A stretch of 64,000 bases of DNA from Eremophila alpestris peregrina (lineage: Eukaryota > Chordata > Aves > Passeriformes > Alaudidae): assembly GCA_009792885.1 (NCBI GenBank), contig WMCF01000018.1, forward strand, positions 6,384,112 through 6,448,111. Reading direction: 5' to 3'. A model generated the notes under the pieces. It was not told the origin of the DNA and made no database searches. It was given only the letters and a program-made list of their open reading frames with translations. The position numbers were made by a program, and so were the translations under genes. Shown one piece after another: positions 1-14,300 of the stretch (position 1 is the first letter of the stretch; each line of letters starts with the position of its first letter).

Positions 1-3000
1 TGGGACAGGGACATCAGCCTGACATCAGAGATGGGTCAGGGCCCAGCACAGGGCAGGTGTCACCTCCTGGGACAGGAACATCAGCCTGCAGAGGTTGGTC
101 AGGGCCCAGCACAGGGGCACCAGGTTTGGGCAGAGCCTCAGGGCAGGGCAGGGAAGAGGCTGGCTCTGAGGATGATGAAGGCAGGTGCAGCCCCAGGGCC
201 ATCACAGCCTCCTGGTGCTCTCAGGACCCTGACAAAAGCAGCTGGGAAATACCCTCAGTGGGTATTTCCTTTTTTGGGACTCATTGCTCTAAGCAGTTCT
301 GCTTTGCTCCCAGTTTGCTCCTTGTGCAGCACCTCCTTTTCGTTGCTTTTTTATCACTTGTGTGAAAATGCAGAAGGAATGTCAGTCCATATATGCTCAT
401 AATTCCCATGCGACCTGAGCTCCATGCTGTGGCACACAGACCTGCAGCCTAGAAATCATTGCCCATAAGAGGTGAGATGGCTCCTGCTCTGCCAAGCTAA
501 ACACAAAAATCAAAACATTGAAAAATAAACCCTAGGCTAGCTGTCGACTTTCTGACTCATTTTCAAAGCACTCTGTTGTTTCTTTTCATGTTTTATGCAC
601 GCCTAGACAGTTTTAAAAAATGCTAAACCTCTCTGGGAAGTGACAGTTTCTAAATCCAAATACAAAGTGCCACCTAGTGGTTATATATTTATAAAATGTG
701 TCTATAAACAAAATTTTCTAGCACGAGCTGTTTCACGTTTTTATAGACAAAGAAGCACACGTAGGTAAATGAAGTTGTTGCTCAAAGACTGGATCTCAAA
801 AAGCAGGATGATGAATGGGGTGGCAGCACTTATGTAAGCTGAAGAAAATGGGAAACAAAATGTGGTTTACAGTCTGTTATGTTTTCTTTTATTATAAACT
901 ATGTGCAAATGCATGACAAGCATTGAAGACCAAACATTCAAATAAAGTAAGTGATCTCATTGAAACTAGCTAACAAGAGCATCTGCAGTGTCCTCAGGAG
1001 GAACAGGAGAGGGGATCAGGAGAAGAGACTTTTGGGCAAGTCACTGAGCGAAAGTTTTCAGGGAAGTTTGATTGTTTCCTTGGATATGCTGTGAATGACA
1101 CAGCAGAGAAAGAAATGGTGCAAATTAAGAGATTGAAAAGGGATTGTTCTGTGCAGGCTGCAGGAGTGTTCTTCTAGACACCAAAGACTCAGGGATGAAG
1201 AACCTTTTTTCTTTTTGCCTTTGCTAGTTTTATTAACAGTTGTTAATGGCTTAACCCCAGAGATCAGCCCAGCCCCACACAGACAATCTCTCACTCCCCC
1301 ACCAGCAGGATCTGGGAGAGAAGTGGGAAGGTAAAAGCTGGAAAACTCCTGCGTTGAGATAAGGACAGTTTAATAGGGAAAGCAAAAACCCACTGTTCAG
1401 CACAGATCCAAAACACAGCCCCCTATTAGCAGCTGTGAAGAAAATGAACTCTATCTCAGTACCCTGCCAGAACAAGCCCAATAGTTAAAGGAAAAGGTAA
1501 AGAATACTGTAGTAGACGTGCAGAAAAGGCTGAGGAGCTAACAGAGATCTAAGCCAGACTGACTTTTTGTGTGTCCATATCAAAGTGAAAGGACAAATGC
1601 ACTCATTGCTTGAGAAGTTATTGAAGCACAGTGGAAGCATAGACACTAAATCTAATAATGAACATAAAAGAAAAAATACGTACGTTAAAGTACATCTAGG
1701 TACTCATAAAATTTTAAAAATATTATCAATAAAAATTACAGACATTATATGAAATAGACATTGGAGCAATTAAAGTTTTGCCTTAAAAGTGAGCTACAGA
1801 AAGAAATAGAAAGCAAGCTATAGAAAGTGTCATTTTACTGGTAAAATTGTTACCAGAACTAAAACATAAAACATTATTTAAATCTAAAAATACGAATATT
1901 TTTTATCTTACTTGATTAATATCCTTCAGAGATAGTAGGAAGCAGGGCTATATATGTGAGAGATGAGTAAAATTTCCAGAAAATGAAACTTCAGATAATG
2001 ATCTTATGAGTGCTGTACTGATGGATGATAGTGCAGAAATCCTAACACTGAATGAATTAATGGCTGGACAGAGAGTTGTAGAGAGGAGGACACTAAGTTT
2101 GACCAAGTTAGATATTCTATGTAGAGAAACAGAAACATTTAACATAGCATTTACCACACCTTCACTTCCCAGGTGTGGTGTTTAAAGCACCATAGACTGT
2201 TGTAATTCTAGCAGTAATTACACCAGCAATGCCATTTCAGCATTCAGACTAGACCAGGTTTCAGGTGCCCACTGCAGCCATTCAGTGACTACAAATGCCT
2301 CCAGCATATTTCAGCAGTTTTCTCAGATGTCCTGTACCATTATCAGTAAGATTGTAGATATTCATTAATTGAGGCTTATTATTCTTGGAGTTCTGGTGAC
2401 AGCCACTTCTGTTTCACTCACATGATTTGTGATGCATTTGAACATAGTCTACAAGTAGGAATTATGTCTTTGGTGTTACTTCATCCATTTGATTTGAGGA
2501 ATCTGAATCAATATCATTCTGTCCTGGTCCACAGACACCTATAAAGTCCTAAAGTACTGAGGAAAAATAAAGGGAAAAACATATTCCCCAGAAACATTAG
2601 TGACCTGTTACATTTTGAACATCAAAAACTTGTGTACAGAGTTCCTTCCAGCAAACTTTGAGATTTGATACAAATTGTGTTGATCAATTTTGGCAGGAAT
2701 AGGACTTGAAGCTCAATTTTTCTATACAGTATTCCATGAAATTGAGGCTTGAATAAGATTTTTTAAGTGTTTTCTGTGGAAGACATAGCAATGGAGCTCT
2801 GAAGTCCATGCTGTTCAGCTGCTTGTTTGGCAAAACCTTAGCCCAGTCAATGAACAGCAGCATAGGAAAATTTGATAAAGGCCTTTGAGCTGTTTGCAGA
2901 TTACTGTAACAAACCCACCATTTTACAGAGAGTGGATTAAACTAAAGGGAAAATTAGGGAAAGTCATCAGCTTCCATGGGTGTGCATGAACAGTTTCATG

Positions 3001-5274
3001 ACTCGTGTCAGCTCTCACTGTTAGTGGAAATGGGGTTGAAATAAAACCATCTGAGGTCTTACAAGATGATAATTATTCTTGTGTACTCCAGGGCTTGTTT
3101 ATGCTGGCTCAGGCAGTCCATCAAGCCAAGCCAAAAGTTTCATTTTGTCACTGTAGTTCTGAGTGCTGACAGATGAAGAAAATAGTTTCTTAGTCTTTCT
3201 GATTACTTGTATGTTGTGTTGTTGATGTTGTTTCTGGCTTAAATGTGGAGCAAGCATGACCTGAACTGGTTCAGGTAAACATTCTTTTATTTTGTGTAAG
3301 CCCTGGAGCTGCATCACAGAGATTTGCACTTGATTTTGATCCAGAACTGCAGCTCAGGAAGCACATAAGCATGTTGAAATTCCATTTCAAAGCCTAAGAA
3401 GGTGACCTGCTCAGTGTAAACCTGTGAAATTGAGTACAGATTGCCAATCCACCATGAGAGATCTCTCAGGGATGCTGTTGGTAATGCCAAGGGAGGCTGA
3501 TGCAGCATGCAGGGCAGTGAAGGATAAGGCACTACGTTTTCTACACACAGAGATAAACTTTGTGAAGTGTTCCCTTTAGTAATCCCTTATTTTTGGCATC
3601 ATCTCTCTGAATATAGAACAGATGCTGCATTTAGAACTGTACATAAAGAGTGAAGAAAGACCCAATCCCTATAAGCAAGTTAATCCTCTGGAGAACTACA
3701 CTTCCTTGGGAAACTCTGTAAAGAGGACTCTGTGGAATTGGTGATCAAATGCAGAATTTCCCCATAATCTTCCTCTCATCTTTGTTTTATCATCTCCAAA
3801 CCTGTTCTTGGTACCACACAGAGGTTCCCTCACAGCTATCACACTCGGATGGATGCTTCCAAAGGAAAGCAAGGCCCATGGGAACATTGGCTTTTCTCTG
3901 TGCTGCAGCTACGACATAGCCCTGGGTCAAATCCAGCTGCTGGTCCTGTAGCACATTCTTTGGTTCCCTAGTTTAAGTGTGCTTTGAAAATAACTTAAAC
4001 TTTGAAAGCAGGATGCTGCATATTTTAAGGCAACACAAGCAGTCCAAGTTTAATTGCACTAAAAAGTTTTTATACAAATATAGAAGTTCTAAATATTCCT
4101 TTTCAAGTTTCATTTAACTCATGTGGCTTGATTTTGGGCATGACCTCACTAGCACAGAATAAATTAATAATGAATTACTAATACTGTAAATATTCTGAAG
4201 AATAATATGGCTGTGAGCAGTTCCCAATCCAAGTTTTATGTTCTCTACTGGCAGGAACAAACTGTCCCTTTTAGTGATAATAATCTTATGGAGATAACAC
4301 CAGTGGGGTAATAGTTTGATTTCTGTTTTTATCATTAACTGCAGATTTAAATTGTTAATTGCCTTATCTGAAGGCATAAATGCCCAGAATTTTGCACAAT
4401 TTCCTTCTTATTTAAATAACTCGAACTGAGATAATATGAATAACATTTCCTTACTTCTTTGTCCTAGCAAGGCTTGTGTTGACAAACTTTCATAGCTCTT
4501 TGCTTAGCACAGAAGATGTGCATTATAAACAGATTATAAACTTTCAACAGGGCATGATTGAGCCAAGTGCCTATAGCAGCTATAGGAAGATTTACACTCA
4601 TTCACAAGATACAGCCTTTGAGCCACATTAATGTGGGTATCAGCATGGTCAAAGCTATGGCAAGTTGCTCTCTACTTGTAGCAAGAATTTACTACCACTA
4701 TAAAAGATGGCTGTGAAATTTGAAGGCCCCTTCCCCTTCCTGAAACCAATATAAAACCATTTGTTTAAATGTCTGTTATTTAGTTTGAGAGATTATTCTG
4801 TAAGTCCATGCCTTTTGCTCCAAACACTCTCCAATCATAATGCATTCCTATCATATGTGGGGTTAAGTCCAATGACCCACTTAGGTATTTCTTTGTGATG
4901 TTCAATCAGCTTGGTAGAAAACCCCATTTTAACTGTGATGAGGCAATTCTCTAAATTTTGCAATTCTTGATAATCCATATCAATGCTCAGGAGTTATTTT
5001 TCGACATTTTTAATATTTCTTACTTTTTCTTATCATCCTCACCTCACAATCACATTGCTTTAATGAGATGTTTTGCAAAAAATGTATTAACTAACCTAAA
5101 AATTGGCTGGTTAGCAGCCATGAGCGCACTTGTGATTGCTTTTCATAGAAAATATCATGTTTGCAGCTTTTTTGAAGGAATCTAGTATTTTTTGAACTGC
5201 TTATCCAAAGCTTTCACCAGATCTTTATCAGGTAAACCCAACTTTCCAATCTGTTAACACTGGTTTTGTTCCAG
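1..5274 (+). other. VIPR2 intron 2 (3' part)
   Basis: AT-rich non-coding sequence leading to the exon 3 acceptor. I looked for an exon 2-like sequence (Cys-rich start of the ectodomain) and did not see one, so the intron probably extends left of the window. Apart from the minisatellite at the left edge I see no recognisable element. The short open frames here show no protein family features. Confidence 0.7.
2..135. repeat. Minisatellite, about 67-bp period, cut by window edge
   Basis: The motif gggacagg(g/a)acatcagcct begins at position 2 and again at 69, followed each time by ggtcagggcccagcacaggg. That gives two imperfect copies with a 67-bp period, the second diverging after about 60 bp. 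The stretch is G-rich compared with its surroundings, and more copies may lie to the left. Confidence 0.75.
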
Positions 5275-5382
5275 GATGTGTTGGAGTTTGGGATAACATC
5301 ACCTGTTGGCGTCCTGCGAAGATTGGAGAGACTGTCACTGTCCCTTGTCCAAAAGTATTTAGCCTTTTTTCTGGCAAACCAG
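5275..5382 (+). CDS. VIPR2: VIPR2 exon 3: extracellular domain core
   Basis: The acceptor is ttccag/GA and the donor is CCAG/gtatgt. Two leading bases finish a codon begun in the missing exon 2, then come 35 full codons and one trailing base. The exon encodes part of the hormone-binding ectodomain: a Cys, GVWDNITCW with an N-glycosylation sequon (N-I-T), and VPCP. These hold three of the six Cys that form the conserved disulfides of class B1 ectodomains, plus the conserved Asp and Trp of the fold. The human equivalent is around residues 52-86. The 5' splice partner is outside the window. Confidence 0.95.
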
Positions 5383-8300
5383 GTATGTCATTTTAAGGTG
5401 TATTTTTACTGACCTCTCTCTGGTGTTGTGTAACATAATGTGCTAAAAATGGTTTATTTGGGGTTTTAATTTTCTTTATAGATTAAAAATTCTTGTCAGA
5501 GCTGCTCAGGATACAACATGAAAAGACCAAATTATCATCTTTGTGTCCTGTTTGGTGTTCTTTGAGTTAGGTACTAAATATATTTTCTGATACAGTGTCA
5601 CTCACCAAAGCTGCCCACATTGCTTGCTCATTTTTGGCCTATTTTGTTAATTATTAAGACAGCTGAGCCTGACTGACATCTCTAACAGTTGCCAGCAGGT
5701 CACATGTAGGTTGTTCCTTCTGTGCCTCAGGAGGGGAGCTCTGCCTTGCCATCATGAGAATAAAGAGCCCACATTAAGAGATAATGCCTAAAAATTACTC
5801 CTATTGCAATTTAAGGTAGTTATTATGATACCTTTTATTCTGCTTTTAATGGAACTTGAAAAGAGCTCGTCAGTGTCTCAGACTGCTGAAACAATTAACT
5901 GGTTTAATCTTCCATCTTCTGCACCATCTTGTCAATATGTTATATTTTGCCCCCTGGCATTTAAGTGGGGTTTTGAAAATAGGTGATGCACACAGAGTAT
6001 TTCACATGTATCTCAAAAGGCTGCAGGAAAAATCTTATCCCCATTGCTCAGGTGGGAAACCATTGTCATTTAGAGCTGGTGAAAGATGAAAAACTTACAC
6101 AGTTCTGTAATTCTTCTTTTGGGGGGAGGGGAGGGGAGTGGGGGTTGTTTTCTCTGTGGGGAGTTTTAACAATTTACTTTTAACTTAGAGGTTAATTTGG
6201 GGTATGACTAAAATACCTTTAGACTCAAAACTGTTGAATAAGTCATGTTCCAGTGAAAAATAGATGCATAAAACAATCTGCAGATGAGCAAAGATTTTCA
6301 TTCCTGGAACTGGTGAATCTTGATTAGTTTATCATGGATAGTCTAAACAATTTGTAAAGGGGAAAGTATGTGTAATCATCACTAAATGTTGTGAAATCTA
6401 TAAAAGTTTTCAAATTACTCAAACAAAGATAATAAAGTGTTGTCATGAGGCAAGGCAAACTAATAAATATCAAAAATTCAAAATCTGAATTAAATCACGC
6501 TGCTTCTATTTGCCAAAAGCTAGAGCATGCACACTCTCTGGAGTTTATTTCACAAGCTTTAGTTATATTACAGCAACATTCAAATTTTACTATAAAACAA
6601 CTGCAGTAAATATTTCAGCCTGAAACCTTCACAGTGCATTACAACCCTATCTCACTTCACCATGGTGCCAGCAAGACTGAAAGATGACTTCATTTGATAG
6701 TTTGCTATGATTTTCCCGGATCCAGCTCTTTTTTGTAGCTACCGGTTGACTTCCTGCTTGTGGAACTAACAGGGCTGATTTTTAGAGGTTCCTGTTCAAT
6801 TAAGAGTGGTTTTTAAACCTTGTCTTTCTTTAATTTCAAAGAAGGAAGACAGCAAACATTTTGCATAGTTGATTCAATTAAGAGCTAACTAAGCATCTTG
6901 GTACTTTCATAAGTTGATTATGCTCATGAATATGTAATTTATGTAGTTCATACACAGCACATTACAAATTAACTTCATTCTTATGGTGGAAAATCATGAA
7001 AAACCCTTCAAACAAGAAATTTAACTCTTTTTATTTAGCCAAATTTGTGGCATGTGTATTTTAGCTTTTATTGTTTAAGAGGAGTTAAAATTCTCCAACA
7101 AAATGGTCTAGACTACCTTATTTTTATGCAAAAAGTCCAAACCATAAGTAGGCTTTTAAATACCATCAGTTCCTTAAAGGATACCCCAATTTAAATTGTG
7201 AATTTAAAAAGTAGTTTTCTTCTCATCTTTAGAACTTTTGGAGAGCTGGCTGTGAATTTCTTCTCTGGTGCTCCATGTTATAGTTTAAGCATGCCACATG
7301 ATTAAGTCTGTGTTGAATATTTGTAACTTTTGATTAAAAGACTTTTTACTGTACAAATAACATATTATCCCATAACATTTTTCCTGTATTGTACAAGTTT
7401 ATGAGTCTCAGAAAGTTTTCTGTGAAGTTTTTATTCAAATGTGTGCGTCAAGTTGTAGGTTTTAAATAACGTTGCCATCTGAAATACTTAATTGCATGAA
7501 AAGATGGTGTAGAAATAAACATTGCCTTCCATAGAACATTGCCCAACTCTCTTTAGGTTAGAAGGTATTGCAGTATTTGAAGTAGAAAATACTTCAGCAT
7601 CTTGAGTACATTGAGTTTTTCCTTGCAAAACTGGCTTTGACGCAGTTTGTGGTTCTGTTAACACATTCCCCTGCTCTGCCTGGTCAGGGAATCTTGATGT
7701 ACTTTTAAAGTGAAGACTCTTCATAGTGTATAAATAGGTTACATTTTCTTTTAAAAATGTCATTTCTATGCCAAAAGGCAAAAGTGGTCCCGTTATTTGA
7801 GACTGTGGGTTTAGGTCAAGGCCCTTTTATTGGCTGGAAAGATTTGGTTGTTGGCTGGTGAACCATTTATGGGGTATTTACAGCTTTCCACTGAAGACTT
7901 TATACAAAGAAGAAATTCCAGTAACCAATCAACAAAGTAAAGATCACAAAAGCTTTAGTTTGGAGTGTATATAAACAAGTTTGGTTGTTCTTGACCAACA
8001 CTGACCTATGACACATACAGTTATTTCTCTGTGGTGAAAACCAGGCATCTTTAAGCCAATTATAAGCCAGTGGTAAACTCCAGACCAAAGCAGTACATTA
8101 TTCTAGATTTCAAGTATCATAGGTATACAAATTGGTCTAAGAAATGTGAGGGGAAGTTGGCTATCAATTAACATTTTAAGAGTAAGTTATAGTAAATATG
8201 ATGACCCTTTTAAAGACTGACATCAGGCTTATCTGTTTTCCCCTCTTGACATTGTTCCATATTGCATGAAAAATACCTCATTTTAATTAGATTAAGAAGT

Positions 8301-11300
8301 AGAATCATGGGTTGCCTCCATCTCATCTGTGTGACTTCGTATTTGGAAAAAGTCAACTTTTTCTGTCAGTTCCAAGCAGAAACTTTCTGAAATTAATAAA
8401 TGTTCAAAATTCCTTTCCAGCCATACTTCCACACACCCTGTATATTCCCTGCACTACAGTGTTTCAGTATTGGTTCCAAGATTAAAATTCAGCCTGCATC
8501 TTTATTCCTCATTCTTCAGTTTATGACATAATTTGGTCTTTAAACTTCATTACCAAATTTACCAGCATTTGCTGTAGCAGTAAGTCATCACCTTAATGTC
8601 CAAGAGATTTTGTAACTCTTCAGTAGAACCCTTGGTATTGGCTTCTCAGAAGGCTTAAATAGGGGGTTAGAACAACTCTCACTGAAATAACTTTCTTTCA
8701 AATCACTTTACCTACAAATAGCCCCTCTACAGAGTGACGAGTATGGCTCCCTTCTGAGTATTTTAAATAAAACAGCAGAACAGTTCAGGCTTTTGCAGAT
8801 ATGTTACACAAATAGCTGTTATACTAAAGAAAAAGTCTCAGGTTTACTTCTGTTTTTCCGTAGTGCAAAGGCAACTCCAAGCAAGAGCAAAAGCCAAAGT
8901 GATATGAATGAAAAGCTCATGAAAGGCAATGGCTGGGTTGAGTCCTAGGAAAGAAAAGAAAAAGAGCTAGGTTGTGACCAGCTAATGACACTGTTGGATT
9001 GTTTAAGGAGTCATTGACGAGAAGAGCTTTGAATCTTTTTGATTTAAACTCTCTAATTTTGCTTTACAGGAAACATTAGCAAAAATTGTACAAGTAATGG
9101 ATGGTCGGATATATTTCCTGACATCTTAAGTACTTGTGGATATAATGACTATGAAGATGATTATAAGGTAGGAAAAATACTTTTCTATTCATTTAGATGA
9201 TGGTGTTCAGTGCAGCTATCAGATATATTCTGCTTCTAAATAAATCCCATTTTTCTCAAACTGAATAAAAATGACATTTAATGAAAATCTGTAGTAATTT
9301 TTCATAGCATTGGTTGCAGTGTGCTTGGATTGCAGTTGCCTAATGAGATAAAATCGGGAATATAGAACTCAGTAACTGTTTGAAACTCAAGGCTATAAAC
9401 AGTTGGCAGTTGCAGTAAAGCATCTGTATATCTAATATTGCAGTGCTACTCAGCTGGTGCACCATATGTTTTGCATTGCATTATTTCTAGAAGTTTGTTA
9501 TTTCAAAAGAATATTTTTAAAAAGTTACCTCAAAACCCAATACTAATAATCTGTTGTCATCTGTTACTATTACATGCACTACTTGGCTGATGCTATGTGT
9601 TAAAGTTATAAGTAAAATGGAATTGATTTAGGTCATTGGAGTTACTGGCAGGTTTATTTTGGACCTGAAATTCTGCTAGCAGTTAAAAGTTTTTCAGAAA
9701 GCTATCAAGGTATCCTAAATGCACTATGCATGGAATTTGTTCACTTTGCAGATACAATCTCTTTTTGTTGAGGGAAGGGTTTTTACCATCATGTTTTATG
9801 TATTTTCTGTCTGTTTTCCTGCTGAGGCTAACAGAGCAAGAGTTTGTTTACAAAGATGAGCTCATAGTGTCCATAAAACTCCTGTTACCCAAAACAGATA
9901 AAGTCCTCTCATGAACAAAGATACTTGGCCAGTTAGAGGGTTTTTTCTGGATTTTAGTAGATGTGGAATATCTGTTCTGTCTGGCTTGCAGAGATGCTCT
10001 GGTTTTCCAGCTGAGGCAAGAAGGTTTTGGCATTTTTTTCTGTATTTAAAAGCCCAACCATTAATGTAGTTGAAAATAGATAATAGAGAAAATTGAGAGA
10101 ATGTATTGTTGTCCCAACTTTTCTGAAGACAAATTCTAAAACATCTGTGTCATCTGACAGCTTGGGAACACACATGTGTTACTGCTAAAACAGCCACTTC
10201 AAACATTGTCACTCAACCAGGAACTGCCATGTGGTGTGAAAATGGGTCAAAACACAATTCAAATTAAGAAAATATAGTTTTTCAAGTAGTGAGAAACAGT
10301 TAGCAGATGAACTAGTGTAATAGAAAAGCAGTTCTTGTTTGACATATTCATTAGTAACTTGAAGGAGGTGAATGCAATGCAAATTGAGTATGCTTGCAGG
10401 AATTAACTTAGACAACTTGAAATAGGATATAGCAGCAACATTTGCAAAAGCCTTGACAACAGCAAATATGTCACATAGAAGTGTGAGGATGAAAATCAGG
10501 AGAGGGATGTGGAAAGCAGGTACTGGAATATTATCAGCAAACATGCAATCAATATAATATCATGCATATAAATCATAGAGACAGTAGAAAAATGCAAGTA
10601 TCATGCAGCAGTGAGATTTCAAGAGGCATTTGAGGCTCTGCACCAGCTATTTGTTCACACAGATGTTTTCTTGAATTCGTATCTTAGTGCTCAATGACAG
10701 CCCCTCAAACCAAAATCTTTCCTCAGTATAAATCAGTATAGTTCCTCTATTTCTTTTTAATCTAATATTTCAACTATGAGAGCTAAAAATAAAGTCCTGA
10801 TATTTGATATTGAGTATTCTGAGCATAAAAATGTCATGCAGCAACATGCTCTGCAGTATGCGGTTGAAGTATACGAGGTTGTCCTCAAAGTTACATTAAC
10901 TAATATTTTAGGGAAGGTGGCAAAAAGCTTTCCCAGAGTGAATCCTAAGTTTTATTTTTTATGTTTTCCCTTGAAGATGATATTAGAGGAGTTGGTAGAA
11001 ACTGTCTTTGGTGCAAGTTTGATGCTGCCTCTTCACTGCTGAATGAATTTCCATTATAGCTCCAACAAAGTATTTGTTCCTGTGGGGTTTTTTCTGTCTT
11101 TTAAGATACAGACTTTTCTCTTTAATGCAAAGGGGTCTTGTTTCTATACATATTCTACATATTGTATATATGCATACAGACAGGCACATATGTATCTCTG
11201 CAGATAATGCATTTGTTTTGAGCAGCTTTGAATATTCTAGAGAAGCTTTAAATGATAAAGATCCGTGAGCAAATACTGAATAATTTGTTAACAGGTACCA

Positions 11301-14300
11301 AGTTGCTATGCTTAAAAATGCACTGAAATGAGGCAGCTTATTTAAAAAGAGCATAAACATGTCACCTCTTATTTCCTTACTGAAAGATCTTGCATGCTTC
11401 CACAGTTTGTATTGATTTTATGTTCAAATTTAAATGTTCCATTTTTATTCCATATTAATGATATATTTGCAGATTCTATAAAAAGAAACAATTTGCTCAA
11501 CATTTTGAAATTAACTGTAGGTGCCTGATACAAAACCCTTGGTTTATTCCATGTTAGATGTTAGTGTTCTTTACTGCTCTTGCCATTATTTATGGGGGAT
11601 CAGTTTGATAAATATGACTGTCCTGGTTTCAGCTGGGATAGAGTCGATTTTCTTCCTAGTAGCTGGTACAGGGCTGTGTTCTGATGTTAGTGTGAGGATA
11701 ATGTTGATAACACACTGATGTTTTAGCTGTTGCTAAGCAGTGCTTACCCTAGGTCAAGGACTTTGCAGCTCTGCCAGAGAGCAGGTGCACAAGGATCTGG
11801 GAGAGAGCATGGCCAGGACAGCTGACCCCACCAGAGGGATATTCCCCACCACAGAATGTCATGTCCAGTGTATAAACTCCTGTTGGCTGGGAGCTGTGGG
11901 CTGCTGCTCAGGGATGGGCTGGGCATCAGTCAGGGGCTGCTGGGCAATGGAGTTGGGCATCACTTCTTATCCCAGATTTTACCTTCTTCCCAGTTCTCCT
12001 CCCCACCCCATGGCAGGGGGAGGAGGGAGGGAGTGGTTGTGTGATGTTTGTTGCCAGTGGGGTTAAAGCATGGTAATGATAATGTCTGAACAAAATATTT
12101 GTATGTTGTTATGGCATTGAAGTGTAGATCTAAACCCTTTATTATATACCTTTTGTGTGAGTAAACTAGTTATTGCTAACCTTCAAGGTCAAGTTTTAGG
12201 TTCCTCTTATGTGTTTGGATAAGTATTTTTTTTCCTTTTATATTTCTGTGGAGCTCATGGCAGTACAACATGCAAACAGCAAAAAAAGCAAGCTTGATTT
12301 GACCATGCTAGAAACACACATCAAGGTGTGTTAACCAAACTCAAGCCTCACTGCAGTCTTTTCTTGACATGCTTTGACACCTTCTATCTAGATTGAACAA
12401 GCTGGAGATATGTCCTAGCTGGGGTCAGAAGGTATTAAACTCTGTGTCAGCATAATTAATATACAGCAAGATGTCTGGAGAATGTAAAGCACTGAAATGT
12501 GTCCACTTTATTTAAAATAATGACTGAATCAATTGATGCAGCTTTGTTCGATCTTAGTGTGAATTGGCCCAGGATTTATTAGATCACACAAAAGCCCCAC
12601 TGTACACAAGTTACAGGCTGTGTGATTTGAATGTGCAGTGTCATACAAAGAGAAACTCACAGAGAGAAAGATCTTCAGGGCTATTAAGTGTGGTGATACT
12701 GCTGCAGCTTCTGCCTTTAGAAGAAGAATCATCCATGGAAGAAGCATGCCCCATTTCCCAGATCCCTGGAGTGTTCACCTCCCCCTGGATGTGCAGCAGG
12801 AACACCAACCAGACAGGTGGAGCTGAGGCAGTGAGGGCAGAGAGGCACCAGCAGTGCCTTGGCTGTCCCTGCCTTTAGAAAACAGAAGCATTGCTGCTGT
12901 CTGTGGAGTGGATCATTGCTCCAGAATAATGGATGGTTTCTAGTGAGTCTAAACTGAATCCTTGCCTCTCACCAAAACCTGGCACAAGGCAGAGATCCAC
13001 CAGTTTTCTTGTGCCTGTAAGTCATGCTAAATTTATTTATGTTATGCTGCTTTTTTCATTAATATTTTTTCATGGGACGTGATTAAGAGACCAGTATTCC
13101 TTGAAATAAGTGCAAAATCTTCCATTGACTTCAAGTGAGGACTAGGACTGACTATTAGCTGATACTCTCTCTTGTAGAGCACAGAGGGGGTTCTCTTTAA
13201 CTGCAGAATGTTCAATAAACTGCTAAATTCCAGTACACAAGTGTTCACATTCACAGATACATCTGCTGACACACATTTACACTGGAAAATGGGGAAGTTT
13301 GTGCATTTACAAAGTTGTCATCTCTCCCACGATGGTTAGGGGACTTTGAATAAGAAGACATTCTGACTGGCATAATTGAAATTAATGATGCCACTATTAC
13401 TAAAAGATATTTATGGCAATGCTAATCTCATCTTTTTTTGGGGTGGTGTTTGGGCTTAAAGTGAATTGAAGGGAAAATGTCATAAAAAGGATATCATTAA
13501 TTACTTGTATGAAGATTGTTAAATACCATGAGGAATACCAATTTTATTACATGTCTTTTTAGTAAATTCTATTCTTCTCCACATGCATAATTTAAAAATA
13601 TGTAGAAGTGTACTATAAGAGAAATTTTCCACAACATGTAATCCATCTCTTCATCTCAGTTTATGTTTACTCTTGTATAAGTACAAGATTTTTTAAATGG
13701 CTACAGCCTTGCTGAAGTTTATTTTGCAGAAGGAAAGAACTACGGTTCCTTACTCCATTTTTATTTGCATTTTCTCATTTCAGTGTTTCTGAGGCACTGA
13801 ACTCATTTGCTGGGCCCAGTTCTTACTTTACATTGTACAGCTTAAGATTTTCCTGTATGTTCTTTGAGTATGAATATTCACATATTAAGAAATATTCAAA
13901 TATTGACACATGGCTCATGAAAATTTAGGATCACAAATTTTAATACAGTTGTAGGTAATTATATCTGCAGAGAGGAAACTCTGAGTTGCAGTATTAGAGG
14001 ATCATACTAGCCCATGGAACAAACAAAATCAAGAGTCAGTTGGGATGATAATGGTCAAATATTCCTTAGCAATGATAAATTATATCGTAGAGTAAATGAA
14101 TAAAAAGTTGAGGGCTTTTCTTTTGCATTAAGGGTGATTTCTGGTCAACAGCAAAACTCCTTTGGACAGAGAATGAAGCCCTAAACTTTCTGAAGTGTTT
14201 TCTCCTCCAGCACTGAGGTATCTTCTCACCCCTAGAGGTCCTTCCAAACCAAGGCTGGGGTTGGGAGATCTGCAGGGGGACCGTCAGCTTTGCCCTGGAA

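Larger units (their letters stand above)
5383..9069 (+). other. VIPR2 intron 3
   Basis: A 3.7-kb AT-rich intron, gtatgt to ttacag. It holds a G-quadruplex motif at 6121-6144, a 100-codon-scale minus-strand open frame at 7488-7781 with no known family, and a minus-strand terminal-exon-like segment at 8819-8944. No transposon was recognised. Confidence 0.85.

Noticed and set aside
7488..7825. Minus-strand frame of about 110 codons with Gln/Ser/Thr-rich protein-like composition
   Set aside because: It begins just after an in-frame stop with only a poor acceptor available, and no homology is recognised.
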